This document shows positions 53,875 to 64,000 of a DNA stretch of 64,000 bases, one piece after another (within the stretch, counting starts at the first letter, position 1; each line of letters opens with the position of its first letter). Under the pieces are notes generated by a model, which did no database searches, had not been told where the DNA came from, and saw only the letters and a program-made list of their open reading frames with translations. The DNA comes from Monarcha castaneiventris obscurior (taxonomy: Eukaryota > Chordata > Aves > Passeriformes > Monarchidae): positions 56,224,147 through 56,288,146 of the forward strand of contig JAMPIT010000894.1 of assembly GCA_026261815.1 (NCBI GenBank), written 5' to 3'. Made by a program: the position numbers and the translations under genes.

Positions 53875-56800
53875 CTGGAAAAAATGGGTTTGGTTTGTTT
53901 TCAAATGAGACAGTGGATTAGAAACAGGGTAACCTCATGTAAAATGCAACAAGCCCGAACATGGTCAGCACGTTGGAAAGACAACATGGAAACAAAACGG
54001 AAACGACATGGAAGAAACATGGGAAGAGAAGCCCGGCACACCCCCCAGCCCCAGTTCCACAGACAGGGAGAGCAGAGCACTCTGCCAGACCTACCTATGA
54101 GCTTGCAGATGGAGTTATCCGGGCTGGCCACTGCCTGGATCTGTCCCTTCAGCACAGCCTCTCTCTCAGCTGAGAATGGGGTAAAGCCATGCTGGGAAAG
54201 GCAGCTGTTCACTTCAGCACACACCTTCTCACCCACGGTGGCCAGGGATTCCTTCAGGTTAAAGGAGCTAGAAAACATGAGGTACAGTGTAACTGTAGCA
54301 GGTACTCACTTTTTTCCCACTTTTTAAAAATAAACCATTTGATTAGAGTTGCCTTATTTATCAAAAGTAATGGAAAAAGCATAATGCAAATAAAGCCAAT
54401 TATAAAGAATAATACAATTATATATACATGAAAAATAAATCTGAGATCTAAAGCGAGGAAGTAGGAGAGCATTCAAGACTTCAAGCCTGAGCAATCCATA
54501 CACATAAGAGCTGACTTTCTGCCTGAGGACAGCTCTGACTAAAGCAAAACCTGTAGGTGTAGACTAGTCACTCTGAATCTGCAGGCAGCTTTACTGTGCC
54601 ACACTCAGGTTCTTGGGGAGCCTGGCCCAAACTCTGAGCAGGGGCAGCTGCTGGCACTCTCCTGTGCCAGCCTGGCACCATGAAAAACACTCTGAAAAAA
54701 GCACTGTGTCCAAATCATCAAAGAACAGAGCAAGAAAAGACAGTTTTGTGTGAGTAAGCTGAAAAAAACCTGTCAGCTCAGGCTCATAGAAAGCCTCACC
54801 ACCTCCTCTGCATTTCCTGCAGTCCCCAGCCAGAAAGAGGCTTCAACTGATCATTTCCCAGCGTGCAAACAGCTACACCTGCCCCGTGAGCAGGACTGTG
54901 CCATACTCACGGAAGATGCATTCCTGTCAGCAGCACCTTGACAATGGTTTTGATTTTCTCAGCGAATCCGGGCACATCGATGAGTGCTGGGCCTGACGCG
55001 CTGAACGTGACCAGCAGCACTGTCCCCACCAAGAGGAGCTGCTCCAGCTCCAGCTGGATCTCCAGGAAGCGTGTCTGGTCCATGAGCACCGTCTGCAAGG
55101 AGGGAGGAAGCCAGCACAGAATGGAGTCAGCTTGCCAGGCTGGGAAGGCACACTGGGATGCAGCAGCAAAGGCAAGGAAAAGGCACAGGGAACAGCAGGC
55201 CAGGAGCACAGTGAGAAGCACTGACTCCTCTTTTCCAGCTAAGCAGGTTTCAGCAGTGAAAGACAAGTGCCTGTTAGAGCTGCCAGATCTCCCAATCAGA
55301 GATCAATGGCTTAGTATTGTATGTATTGCAAGCCTACAAGTCCAAACAGTTTCTGCTATGTTCTGGGATAGAAGAGCAGAACAGGCACAAAACCAATTTT
55401 TCTGTTAAATACCTACTTCTGGGAAAGGCCTGTTCACATGATCCCACTTCAGGAGCTTCAGATAGGCCTGATTTTGTACAGCAGTGAAGCACAAAGTGGA
55501 AGCTCCACCAGTGGCACCATCACTACAGTGGGGAGGCAACATTTCATGTCCCAGCTTTGCAAGATCATCTGCTGCTTCTTGCAACCACTTTGTGACAAGG
55601 TCTAAAGAATCTGGAAGAGCAGGGGAAAAAAAACTGCTTAAGAAAATTCCTTTTCAAAGTTAGGTTTTTCCACCAACAATTTCCAAACAATCCCATTAGT
55701 TACTATGACTAATGCCCATGATATCAGGTATGACATGCATTTCATTTATTGCATCAAGCAGAACATCTAAAACAAAACCACACAGCTACAGGAAATCAGA
55801 GGTGAGATGATGCTGGGTAATCATGCCCTACACTCTATGAAATTAAACTGAATGTACCAAGGGCAGAACTACTGTTCTGGCAGATTTTTTCTAACTACAG
55901 TTTTGGGGCACAAGCTGTCATTTACCATATGAATTCTAGAACTTATAAAAATATCTGAGTTCTTTTCATGATCTACAAGCAAAGACACGCAGTTTACTGG
56001 GAGGTCAGAGGGGAAGAAAGAAAGGAACGAAGTCATACTTGGCTGTTTCTCAAGAAACTCCTGAAACTTCTTTCTTTCATATTCAGCAGACTGCTGCATT
56101 AATTTTGGCCTAATACTACTGACAGCGAAGTTTGCCATATCCATTTTCATTAGGTCTAATACAGAGAAAATTGCTCTAAACAAACAAACAGAAAAAGTTA
56201 TTCAACGCTGCAGATGTTTCAGAGGTGCCATTTACAAGATTTATTACAGATTGTCTAAGGAAAGAGCAAAAACATGCATGGGAAACAGTAACAGCTTAAC
56301 AGCTTAACAACTTCAGGGCATGAGACAGAAAGCTGGAGCAAGCATGTACATGCATGCATGTGCCTCTTCCAAGTAGGAAATAAATCTTGCTCTCCTATAA
56401 AAAAGCCTCCACAGAATTAACTTCACTAGCTCCATAGATTTTATCTCCCAGGATGTGCAATATTGTGTATGAGAAGACATCTGGGTTTCCAAGCTTGTGT
56501 GCCACGTCTGTTGGCAGCCTGGAAAGCCAACCTCAGTGGGAAGTGAACAATCAGATCCAAGGGGCAAAAAAGAAAAAACAAACAAACACCAAAGAAAAAC
56601 ACCTTAATTTCAAAGCAACTTAATTCCTGCTGGCAGTATTCCTGCCAAATCAATCCTGAACTCCTGGAAGCTTTTCAAATTAGAAAACAGCAAGGTTAAT
56701 GAGGATTCTCCCAACTATTGAGACCTTGAGCTGTTCCACTGAGGACATGGTGACAAAGCAGAAGCCTGGATGCTCCCAGATGTGGAGCACACACTCCCTT

Positions 56801-59800
56801 TAGAACTGACAGGGAATTATACAGGGAGTGGGGTAAAGAGAGCTCAAACTGGGAGGAAAGGGGAAACTGGTTGAAAACCAGTAATACTTTTTCCCTATGC
56901 TCCTGTGTGCTTTTTTTCACCTTCTGCTGTTGATATTCAATTCTGATACAACTGAATATTCATCTGCTACCTTAAGGCTTATTTCCATTTGACATTTAAG
57001 CAAATGTCCTTCAGCGACATGCAGGAGCCAGACAAATACTCCAACTCACCAGATCAGAGATGGTCCTTGTTAATGACTCCTGGAGCATCTCTCCCCTTCA
57101 CACCCACAGCTATATCCTTTTCCCTATCACCCTTCTTTTTCCAGGAGTTGCAGGTTGCCCCCCTCCTCAAAATTATTTAAGAGACTCTGAACATGACTAA
57201 TAAACACATTTCAGTACCTGAAAAGAGGAACTATTTCATTAATATCTTTCAGTTTCTTAATGTCTTCATCTCGAGCTGGAGCACAGAGAGTCCCCATCAT
57301 CCCAATAACAAATCTGACCAACTTAGAAATGTCAAGGGCCCCATTCTCTGCCTCCTGTTTTATCAAATCCAGGTCAAGAACTTCTGTAATCTGGCTTCTC
57401 AGTCTAGTATGACCAGGCAACAAGAAAGACAGAAGACTCTGAAATGGAAAGTTTTTAACAGTGCATTAGTTCTACATATCAAAGACTACAAGGATCAAAA
57501 CAGTTACTGAACCACTTCTTACAGAATTATAGAATTATAGAAAAGTTTGGATCAGAAGAGACTTTAAAGATCAGCTAGTTCCAAACCCCCTGCCATGGGC
57601 AGGGTCACCTCCCACTAAACCAGTCTGCTTAATGCCCCATCCAACCTGGCCTTGGACACTACCAGGGATGGGCCAGATTCTTATCTAAACAACTAATCTA
57701 TTGAATTTATCTTTTTTTTTTTTTAACCATTCACTCACCAACTCCAAATGCTTCACCTCATGCTGTGTGATACTGAAGTTACTAACTGGCAAATTCTCTG
57801 TGGCACAGTTCATACTTCAGACTGTTGTGCTTGGTTTTATCAATCCAGTGTTGGAGCATCTCACTGATTCCGTAATTAATACCAGTGCCATAACACGAAG
57901 GAAGCTTGGAATTAGGGAACTAGTATTGCTTACCTTTTAATCACCTTACGTGGTTTCCATTTGCTTTTACACTCAAATTTCTCCTCTAGGATTATACAGC
58001 TTATATATGTTCACAGACAGTGACAGAGTAATGAAAAAGAACAAGAGGATTTTTTATGAAAAGCCAAACTCCAACCACTTTTGCTCCTTCATATCATTGC
58101 AGCTACTCAAATTCAATTATCTTTTTTCATATCACATCATCTTACCTCTTTAATTTCTCCCAATAGCTTAATTGCATGATCATATGTCGGGGGGTCTTCC
58201 TTTAGCTGAGCTTCCAGACAATCCCAGAAAGCTTTATGCACAATATCTCTGACTTTCTTCTCTAAGCTGTGAATAAACATGTTAAAAAGAATGATACTTG
58301 TCTCTACACCACCTTACAAAGATAACCTGCAGCTCCTGAAGCACAGCATGTAATAGTATGAATATAATGTAATAATAACTAAATTGATGATTAACAGAGA
58401 TCTGTCATGTTAAGTTACTCAGAAAAGCAAGAAAAACTGGACACAGGATTTGGAATGGCTTATGTCCTAATAAAGGGTTACACACAGGCAAAAGTGGCTG
58501 CAAACTAAAATCCTTCAAATATTTATCACATGCTACATCTAGGCAAGTGAAAGAGAACAAAAATCACAGAAATTACAGCTTGTCTTCAAAAGACCAGTAT
58601 TCATGTTCCTTTTAAAGGCCCCACTAAGTAAAATCAATTCTCCCATATAAAACTCATTAGTAAACCTAACAGAAATTAACTTCCCTGACACAAAATCTTC
58701 TGTTTCACTGCGTAAGTATTGCACCTACTCTGAGATAAGGGCCCAGATCAGTTTGTATAAAGAAACAAATTCCACTGCTTCAGTACCAATTCCTAATTCA
58801 AAATACTGACAGTTCCTGCTCTTCAGCAGCAGGCTCCTGTTCACACCAGGTGTAACTTCAACACCAGAGAAGCAAAACAGCACCACGTAGCTGGGTGCAA
58901 ACAGAGAATCCCACAGCAAACACCAGCTTCCCAAGGCTCTGACTCCAAGTGCAGCTGAGGCTCAGGCAGTGCCTGGAGACACTCGTGCCCTATGGCTCTC
59001 CAAGAGCAGCCAATACAGGCTCTACTGAGTGCCTACAACGACAGCTACAGCCACTACAGCTGCTTTCTCCTCCCAACACTTCAAGAATATTTGAGCTGCA
59101 AGGGACTCCAACCTTGAGACATAAAGAAAAATCCCCACATATAATCCAAGTCCCCTGCCTTCACAGTCAGGGACAATTCTCACTATTAATGCTAAGGGGA
59201 ACCACTGTCACTTCCTCTTTGTCCCAGCATGACCAATTTCCACAGAGCACAATGCCTGTCTCCCAAGAGTCACGTGCAGCATTCTCTCCTGCAGCACCCA
59301 TCAAGGCAGTGTGCTCTGGGGTCTCTCTCACAAACTGATACCTACAGGCAACACTGGCCCAATGAGGACCAAGTTCCTCCTGTGAAATATGCACTCCCTT
59401 TCCCAAATCAAGCCAGGAGGCTGTCATCCACACCTCACTGTGTGTGAGAGAGAGGAACAGCAGATGAAGCCTCCTCTGTTCTCCTTCTCCCCTCTCAGCA
59501 GGGTACACAGGTACTGCAGACTCACACAGAGAAGGAAAGGCTTCAAACTTGAAAGGAGCAAGGACTAATCTAATAAAACACAGGAACCTCTTCCCAAAAT
59601 ATCCCTGAAGAAACAGACAGGAAAAGCTAAAATAATCAGTTTCATCTCACTCCCACAGGCAGTGAAAGCTTAAAAATTGCTAAAAGCACTACCCACATCT
59701 GCAGCCAGACTGGGGTGCTTGGAAGACTGCAGCCCCAGAGTCTTGGGACAAGAGGACACAACAGAAACCACAGTACTCTGATATTTGCATCACACATGTC

Positions 59801-62445
59801 CAATTAATCCAAGAGGTTCACCTTTCACACACACGCATATCTGGGGAAGCAGAATGGCACAGTTACCACCTTCTTATATTCTTTCCTACCTCCTCCCAGG
59901 CACTGCCAGACAAGACACCAGCCAGAGCCTTTCCCTGATCTCCCAGAGCTGCTCGGCAGTTCTACAAACACAACTTTATTCAGGTATCTATTTGGTAAGA
60001 ACCTTACCTGTGTTCTGGTAACTCAGCTGGCTTTATCTGGAAGTCTCCATTCACCACAATTTCATGTGCCAGAGCCATGTTGGTGACTCCCTTTGCTGTC
60101 TCCATGAGCTCTTCTATTGACACAGGCCGAGAAGGACTGGCTGCAACATCAATTACACTGTCAGACAGTTCTCAACAAGAGACTGCAGAAAGCGTCTTTT
60201 GGACCCTTTCCACCTTATTGACAGTCCACAGAGTCCAATGACAGCATCAGTGGAAGATTTTTCTCCTTTCTTTCCCTTCCTTTCCCATCTGATGGATGAC
60301 ACAGGTTTGGAGTATTTCAAAAAACAAAGGAGTGGATCCCAGTTGATATTCTGGGCTCAGTGTGTCAATTGCTTCTATCAAGCTCTTTTAAAAACCATTT
60401 CCAAACAAAACCCCCCACACAAACCAGTACTTCTTTAGGGTGGGTTAATAGCATCTTGGCATCTTTCTCCACACTGTAAGAAGAAATAATTACAAATAGC
60501 AGCATTTCCACAAGTACTGTGCAGATATTGCCATTTCAGTTTTACATTTTTCAAGGAAGTGATTTCATCATTAAAGCAGTCGACAAACAACCACCATCAC
60601 TGTTGAGCAGCAGCACACCAGTAGCTAATTATTTTCACTCCTTCCAAGGCAACTGGCACTCCTCCAAACACTTCTTTTCCCCCAGAGGCCATCACCCAAG
60701 CAACAGACAACATTAAGACCTAGTGCCAGCACCAATGCCTAAGACCTCTTCCCCTGGCAGGCATTTGGGACTGACCAGGATGGGCCAGCAGCCTCAGACT
60801 GGGCCCTGGGTTAGTGCTAGGGTTGGTGCCCTGATGGATCCACTCCATTCTGTAGCTCATTCACTTCAGCTACAGTCCAGGCTTAGGAGCAACATACTAA
60901 TCCCAAAGTGAAAGAAACCAACCAGGTATCTTCATAGGCTGGGCTCACAGAGAAATGTTTCAGGCAAACTATTATGACCATCCCATTTGATCATCCATGT
61001 TGATTGGACTTAAGTAATTACGTAGAAAAGGTCTTTCAAGAGTAAATGTCCATCACTTGCCTGCCATGCAGAGCTCTTCTGAGCTCATACACTTAGGTTC
61101 CACTGAGCTAGTTTTTCAGTAATATCTTGCTCTTTTCATGCAGCCCTCCTAAATCTTTATTTCCCTCTGCTTGGAGCTTAATCTTGCATAGTGACTCTGG
61201 GAACACAGCAAGGACTGATATTCTGAGAAGAACCAGCAGACAGCAAAGTCCACAGTGCTCTTGTCCAAGTGCCAAATGACTTCACTCCAGCAGTGGCTGC
61301 ACTAAGAGCTAAGGATCTTTCACTGACCAAAGATTGCTCTCAAATCACGTTCCTTCATTCTCATACCTGCTCCCTTACATGAGGGAAGAGCTTGAGACCA
61401 AACCACTTCTTTGTGGTACAATGCAGTGCTAGACTGTGCCATGCTTGTTACTTCCACGTGTTCAGAGCCTCTCTCCATACATACACCCCATTTCCTACCA
61501 GGCAACCAGCAAGGTACAGGAACAGAAACTCCCTCAGAACATCTCCTCTGAGTAACATGACACTAAATGCAACCCTAAAACGCAAGTCATAATGAACACA
61601 ATTAACAAATAAAAAGAATGCAACAAACAAAACGTTACTGCTGAGCCACTCCCTACAGAAATTTAGAACTCTGAGCACTTCTGCTTCTTTGAACTGAATC
61701 CCCGGAGCAAGAAAACTTCCCCTTGGTTCTATCTATGGGTTTGCCAGAAATATTTGGTCCCATATTGCATCCAGACCCTCATGTTAAAAGCAGAATGACA
61801 AAGAAAAATATGCCTTAGGAAAAATATGCAGTCCTGCTTGACACTGGAAGTAGTATTAGGACTAAATATACAACTTTCCATCTATATTGTGAGGGGGCTC
61901 ACAGGACATCCCTTTGCTGACAACAGCCTTCCTTGCCCTGCAGTAGGAACAGGGGCTGCAGCAACCCAGAAGGTTCAGCTGATAAGGCAAACAGCAGAGA
62001 CAGTTTAGCTGGAACACACTGGGGTAGTGTTTATCCCTTCCAAGAGCACAAACACACCGGGATATTTAGGATATATGTGGCTCAGAGCAACGTGGTCATT
62101 GTGTACAATTAGGAAAAGAAAAAGAAAACGGGAAGTAAAGTGTTACAGTTTCAAGGCATATCATCAAGAGTCACATTGTACTTAAATGCAAACAGTTAAA
62201 CAGAATGCTATAAAACACTAGGATTGCCTCCTGCAACAATTACAGAATTTACTATTTTTTTTATTGTATTTCATAAAGCAGTTTTGCTTACACTTTGGTG
62301 TATCATCTCTGTGTGACCCTGGAGCACTCTGTCGTATTCTTTTTCGGACAGACTGATCCGAGTTGTCCAAGTTCTCCTCCTGATCATCCTCCAAACCACT
62401 CAACTTTTCTTCACTTGAATGTAGCTTGTCAGGATTCTGAGACAT
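53639..62445 (-). CDS. TCP11L1: TCP11L1: T-complex protein 11-like 1, nine coding exons
   Basis: A member of the TCP11 family (related to yeast Sok1). Its molecular role is poorly defined; family members have been linked to cAMP/PKA-related signalling. The exons join in frame into 1551 nt (516 residues plus stop; human 509 from memory). The first about 55 residues are acidic/Ser-rich and variable. Residues about 58-500 are the TCP11 domain, with recognisable blocks [40 protein letters not shown], the [13 protein letters not shown] motif, [20 protein letters not shown] and [15 protein letters not shown]. The start ATG (62445) agrees with the orthologue's MS- start. An acceptor 12 nt upstream shows that a 5' leader exon lies farther right, probably outside the window. 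The gene is convergent with CSTF3. Confidence 0.95.
54095..54267 (-). CDS. TCP11L1: TCP11L1 coding exon 8 (residues 381-439)
   Basis: 173 nt encoding (P)[20 protein letters not shown] and on to [18 protein letters not shown], with Asp439 split. Donor GTAGGT. Intron 7 (54268-54910, 643 bp) holds nothing recognised. Confidence 0.95.
54911..55092 (-). CDS. TCP11L1: TCP11L1 coding exon 7 (residues 321-381)
   Basis: 182 nt encoding [20 protein letters not shown], then [20 protein letters not shown] and on to TGMHL, with Pro381 split. It includes a Leu-rich amphipathic helix. GC-richer than its neighbours. Donor GTGAGT. Intron 6 (55093-55416) is 324 bp. Confidence 0.95.
55417..55610 (-). CDS. TCP11L1: TCP11L1 coding exon 6 (residues 256-320)
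   Basis: 194 nt encoding [20 protein letters not shown], a variable loop, then [17 protein letters not shown]. The middle differs from mammals more than the ends do. Donor GTAGGT, phase 0. Intron 5 (55611-56038, 428 bp) is featureless. Confidence 0.95.
56039..56175 (-). CDS. TCP11L1: TCP11L1 coding exon 5 (residues 210-256)
   Basis: 137 nt encoding [20 protein letters not shown], then [25 protein letters not shown], with Arg210 and Asn256 split. Highly conserved core of the TCP11 domain. Donor GTATGA. Intron 4 (56176-57217, 1.04 kb) shows no recognised repeat. Confidence 0.96.
57218..57438 (-). CDS. TCP11L1: TCP11L1 coding exon 4 (residues 137-210)
   Basis: 221 nt encoding [20 protein letters not shown] and onward to [20 protein letters not shown] and EIVPLF, with Arg210 split. 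Donor GTACTG is weak at +5/+6. A CR1 copy begins only 83 nt upstream of its acceptor. Confidence 0.96.
57521..57672 (-). mobile_element. CR1 LINE 3' end, sense to TCP11L1
   Basis: Read on -, it runs CCCATCCCTGGTAGTGTCC, AAGGCCAGGTTGGATGGGGC, GGGAGGTGACCCTGCCCATGG, CAGGGGGTTTGGAACTAGCTGATC, then the terminal heptamers TTCTATAATTCTATAATTCTG. The well-preserved CR1 end with intact terminal repeats suggests one of the younger copies here. It is in the intron between exons 3 and 4 (57439-58145). Confidence 0.92.
58146..58266 (-). CDS. TCP11L1: TCP11L1 coding exon 3 (residues 96-136)
   Basis: 121 nt completing Ser96, then [20 protein letters not shown] and [20 protein letters not shown]. Donor GTAAGA, phase 0. 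Acceptor GTTTATTCACAG. Confidence 0.96.
58267..60007 (-). other. TCP11L1: TCP11L1 intron between coding exons 2 and 3 (1.74 kb)
   Basis: No exon recognised. At 59085-59170 there is a faint resemblance to the inverted CR1 block GAATATTTGAGCTGCAAGGGACTCCAACC, too diverged for a firm call. Confidence 0.75.
60008..60140 (-). CDS. TCP11L1: TCP11L1 coding exon 2 (residues 52-96)
   Basis: 133 nt encoding [20 protein letters not shown] then [23 protein letters not shown], with Ser52 and Ser96 split. Start of the TCP11 domain. Acceptor TGATGTTGCAG, donor GTAAGG. Confidence 0.96.
60141..62291 (-). other. TCP11L1: TCP11L1 intron between coding exons 1 and 2 (2.15 kb)
   Basis: No exon, CR1 end or other repeat was recognised; the frames in it are short. 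Confidence 0.75.
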
Positions 62446-62457
62446 TTTCAGTTGGTT
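62292..62457 (-). CDS. TCP11L1: TCP11L1 coding exon 1 with 12 nt of 5'UTR (residues 1-52)
   Basis: Acceptor TTTTTTCTTTTTGTAAAG, 12 nt of leader, then ATG at 62445. It encodes [20 protein letters not shown] and on to SHRDDTPK, with Ser52 split; donor GTAAGC. The segment is acidic and Ser-rich with a basic RKRIRQ patch. There is no in-frame stop between the acceptor and the ATG, so the start rests on similarity to the orthologue. Confidence 0.9.
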
Positions 62458-64000
62458 CTTTACAAAAAGAAAAAATGTGAATTAGCATTTTCTGACATGG
62501 CTGAGTGGGTAAACATCACCAGGAGTCCTCTTGATTAAGAAAAAAATTTAAGAATGAAAGAATTCTTATGAGGAGTTATATGATGTCATCCCCATAATGG
62601 CAGGGGACCTGGACTCAGTGACTCACTTCCCATCTTCCACAAAATGGGAGGCTTTCAACACAGCTACCATTTATTAATCTGTAGTCTTAGTCAGTTCTCA
62701 AAAATCTGAAACTGTTCCCTTGCCATAATGATACAGATGGGAGACAGAGATATTGTTTTCTTTCCTAGCATTGCTTTTAGGAGAATGATGAAAAACACCT
62801 CCAGAACAGTATTACAAACATGTTTTACAAAAGATTACGCCAAATGAGATGACATTTCCTCGCTACACAGCAATAAATCTTCCTGAACATAACATATTCC
62901 TGAGCTATGATCTGCCCCAACTGCTCACAACTTAAAAACTTCACTCAGAACCATCCAAAAGCATTAAGAAGCAGGAAAAGAACTAGAGAGAAATTAATAT
63001 AAAATTCTATTCCCATTTTTTCATTACATTCAAGAGTCCTGATTTATGCATAAAATATCACAGTTGTTTGGGTTTTTTAATTAAGACAGTAAAGAATACT
63101 TATAGTATTTAAAATATTGGTTTATTAGACATTACATATTAAAGGATATTTATATCACATTGCAGACACCTGCAGTGTACCCAAAGTTACTCTGAAAAAA
63201 TTACCAGTAGAAAACCAAGTCTCACTGTTCCTTATCTTCACTTATGTCATTCTCAGATTTCCCTATAAAGAATGTAATTTCTACATCCACCATTGGAACC
63301 TATCATGCAGGAAGCTGCTGCTCAGGCTTTAATTTTACAGAAATCTACTTGAGAGCATATGATGTCTCTAAATTAAATAACCTAGATGTTCTGTGAAGTG
63401 GGAGTTGGGAAGAGTCTGCCTTTCAAAATAAAAGAAAGCTCCTAGAAAAACAACGACTTCCTCTTTCCCCTAGTATCCCTCCATCCCCACTTTCAAGTTT
63501 TGGAAGAAACCAAGTTCTCAGCAAGAGATCCACTCTCCAGAGGCACCTCACAGCTACTAAGAGAAAATACAGCATCAAAAACTACACTGAAGAGGATGCA
63601 GCAGAAGCAAGCAAGAGTGTAGAAACATAAAACGCAGCACTGAGATTTATTTTCATACAACAGCTGTAATAACTAACCCTGCTCCATTAGTGCTTAAACT
63701 GATTGCACAATGTGATTCCTCAGGACAGCTGGAAAGCTCAGGGCACATAAGGAACAGTTTTGCTCTACAGCAGTGACTCAGGATCATCATCTTGCTCAGT
63801 GCATGAGAGACAACAGCATGCAACACTTGCCCACAGCACTGTGTCATTTCTATTTTAGAAGAGAAAACAGCACGAAAAGCTTGGGATAAATGACACAGGA
63901 AAACACTGCTGGCACACAGGCATCAGTACAGGTACTGTTAGACTCATTCCACCTCTAGATGGAACAGAGTCCCCAATGTCTCTGCTCCAGACATGCCTCT
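62458..64000. other. TCP11L1: TCP11L1 5' intron sequence, no leader exon or promoter seen
   Basis: AT-rich sequence upstream of the first coding exon, without a CpG island. The TCP11L1 leader exon and promoter therefore probably lie past the window edge. No repeat was recognised. Confidence 0.6.

Noticed and set aside
59085..59170. Inverted CR1 remnant
   Set aside because: Only one short block resembles CR1; too weak to call.
62458..64000. TCP11L1 leader exon
   Set aside because: No convincing - strand donor with CpG-rich context. The leader is probably beyond the window.
1..64000. CRISPR arrays, tRNA/rRNA genes, intact transposons or proviruses
   Set aside because: None seen; the sequence is vertebrate chromosomal DNA with only 5'-truncated LINE ends and a SINE relic.

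Overview
The window is vertebrate nuclear DNA, almost certainly from a bird. Its interspersed repeats are CR1 LINE 3' ends, genes carry short coding exons in AT-rich introns, and the two genes recognised by their translated exons sit tail to tail as CSTF3 and TCP11L1 do in other amniotes (e.g. human 11p13, from memory). Nothing bacterial, viral or plasmid-like is present.

Layout. Positions 1-1660 are AT-rich upstream sequence with no supportable gene. About 1660-2650 is a CpG-island, TATA-less promoter. CSTF3 (CstF-77, a core mRNA 3'-end cleavage factor) runs on the + strand from that island to a poly(A) signal at 50370. I could place all 21 coding exons (2304-49883). They join in frame with GT-AG introns into 718 codons, one more than human (717, from memory). 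Intron 1 is 9.1 kb and intron 3 is 22.6 kb; the other introns range from 96 bp to 2.5 kb. About 50400-51100 is a short tail-to-tail gap. TCP11L1 is on the - strand. Its nine coding exons (62445 down to 53639) encode 516 residues. Its 3'UTR probably extends to about 51100. Its 5' leader exon and promoter lie beyond 62457 and probably outside the window.

The most interesting biology is in CSTF3 intron 3. In mammals CstF-77 limits its own level by premature cleavage at a poly(A) site in intron 3, helped by a weak 5' splice site. Here the same intron has a very weak donor (GTTAAT), is by far the largest, and carries AUUAAA-type signals 150-230 nt downstream. One of these is directly preceded by an 8-bp hairpin. 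Read-through would give an 85-residue protein. The feedback loop therefore looks conserved in this bird.

Other items are CR1 copies, a MIR-like ancient SINE relic in intron 3, two near-perfect 28-nt palindromes, a polypurine tract in the promoter, and two islands of unusual composition inside introns (33.2-33.98 kb and 36.9-38.85 kb) whose origin I could not identify.
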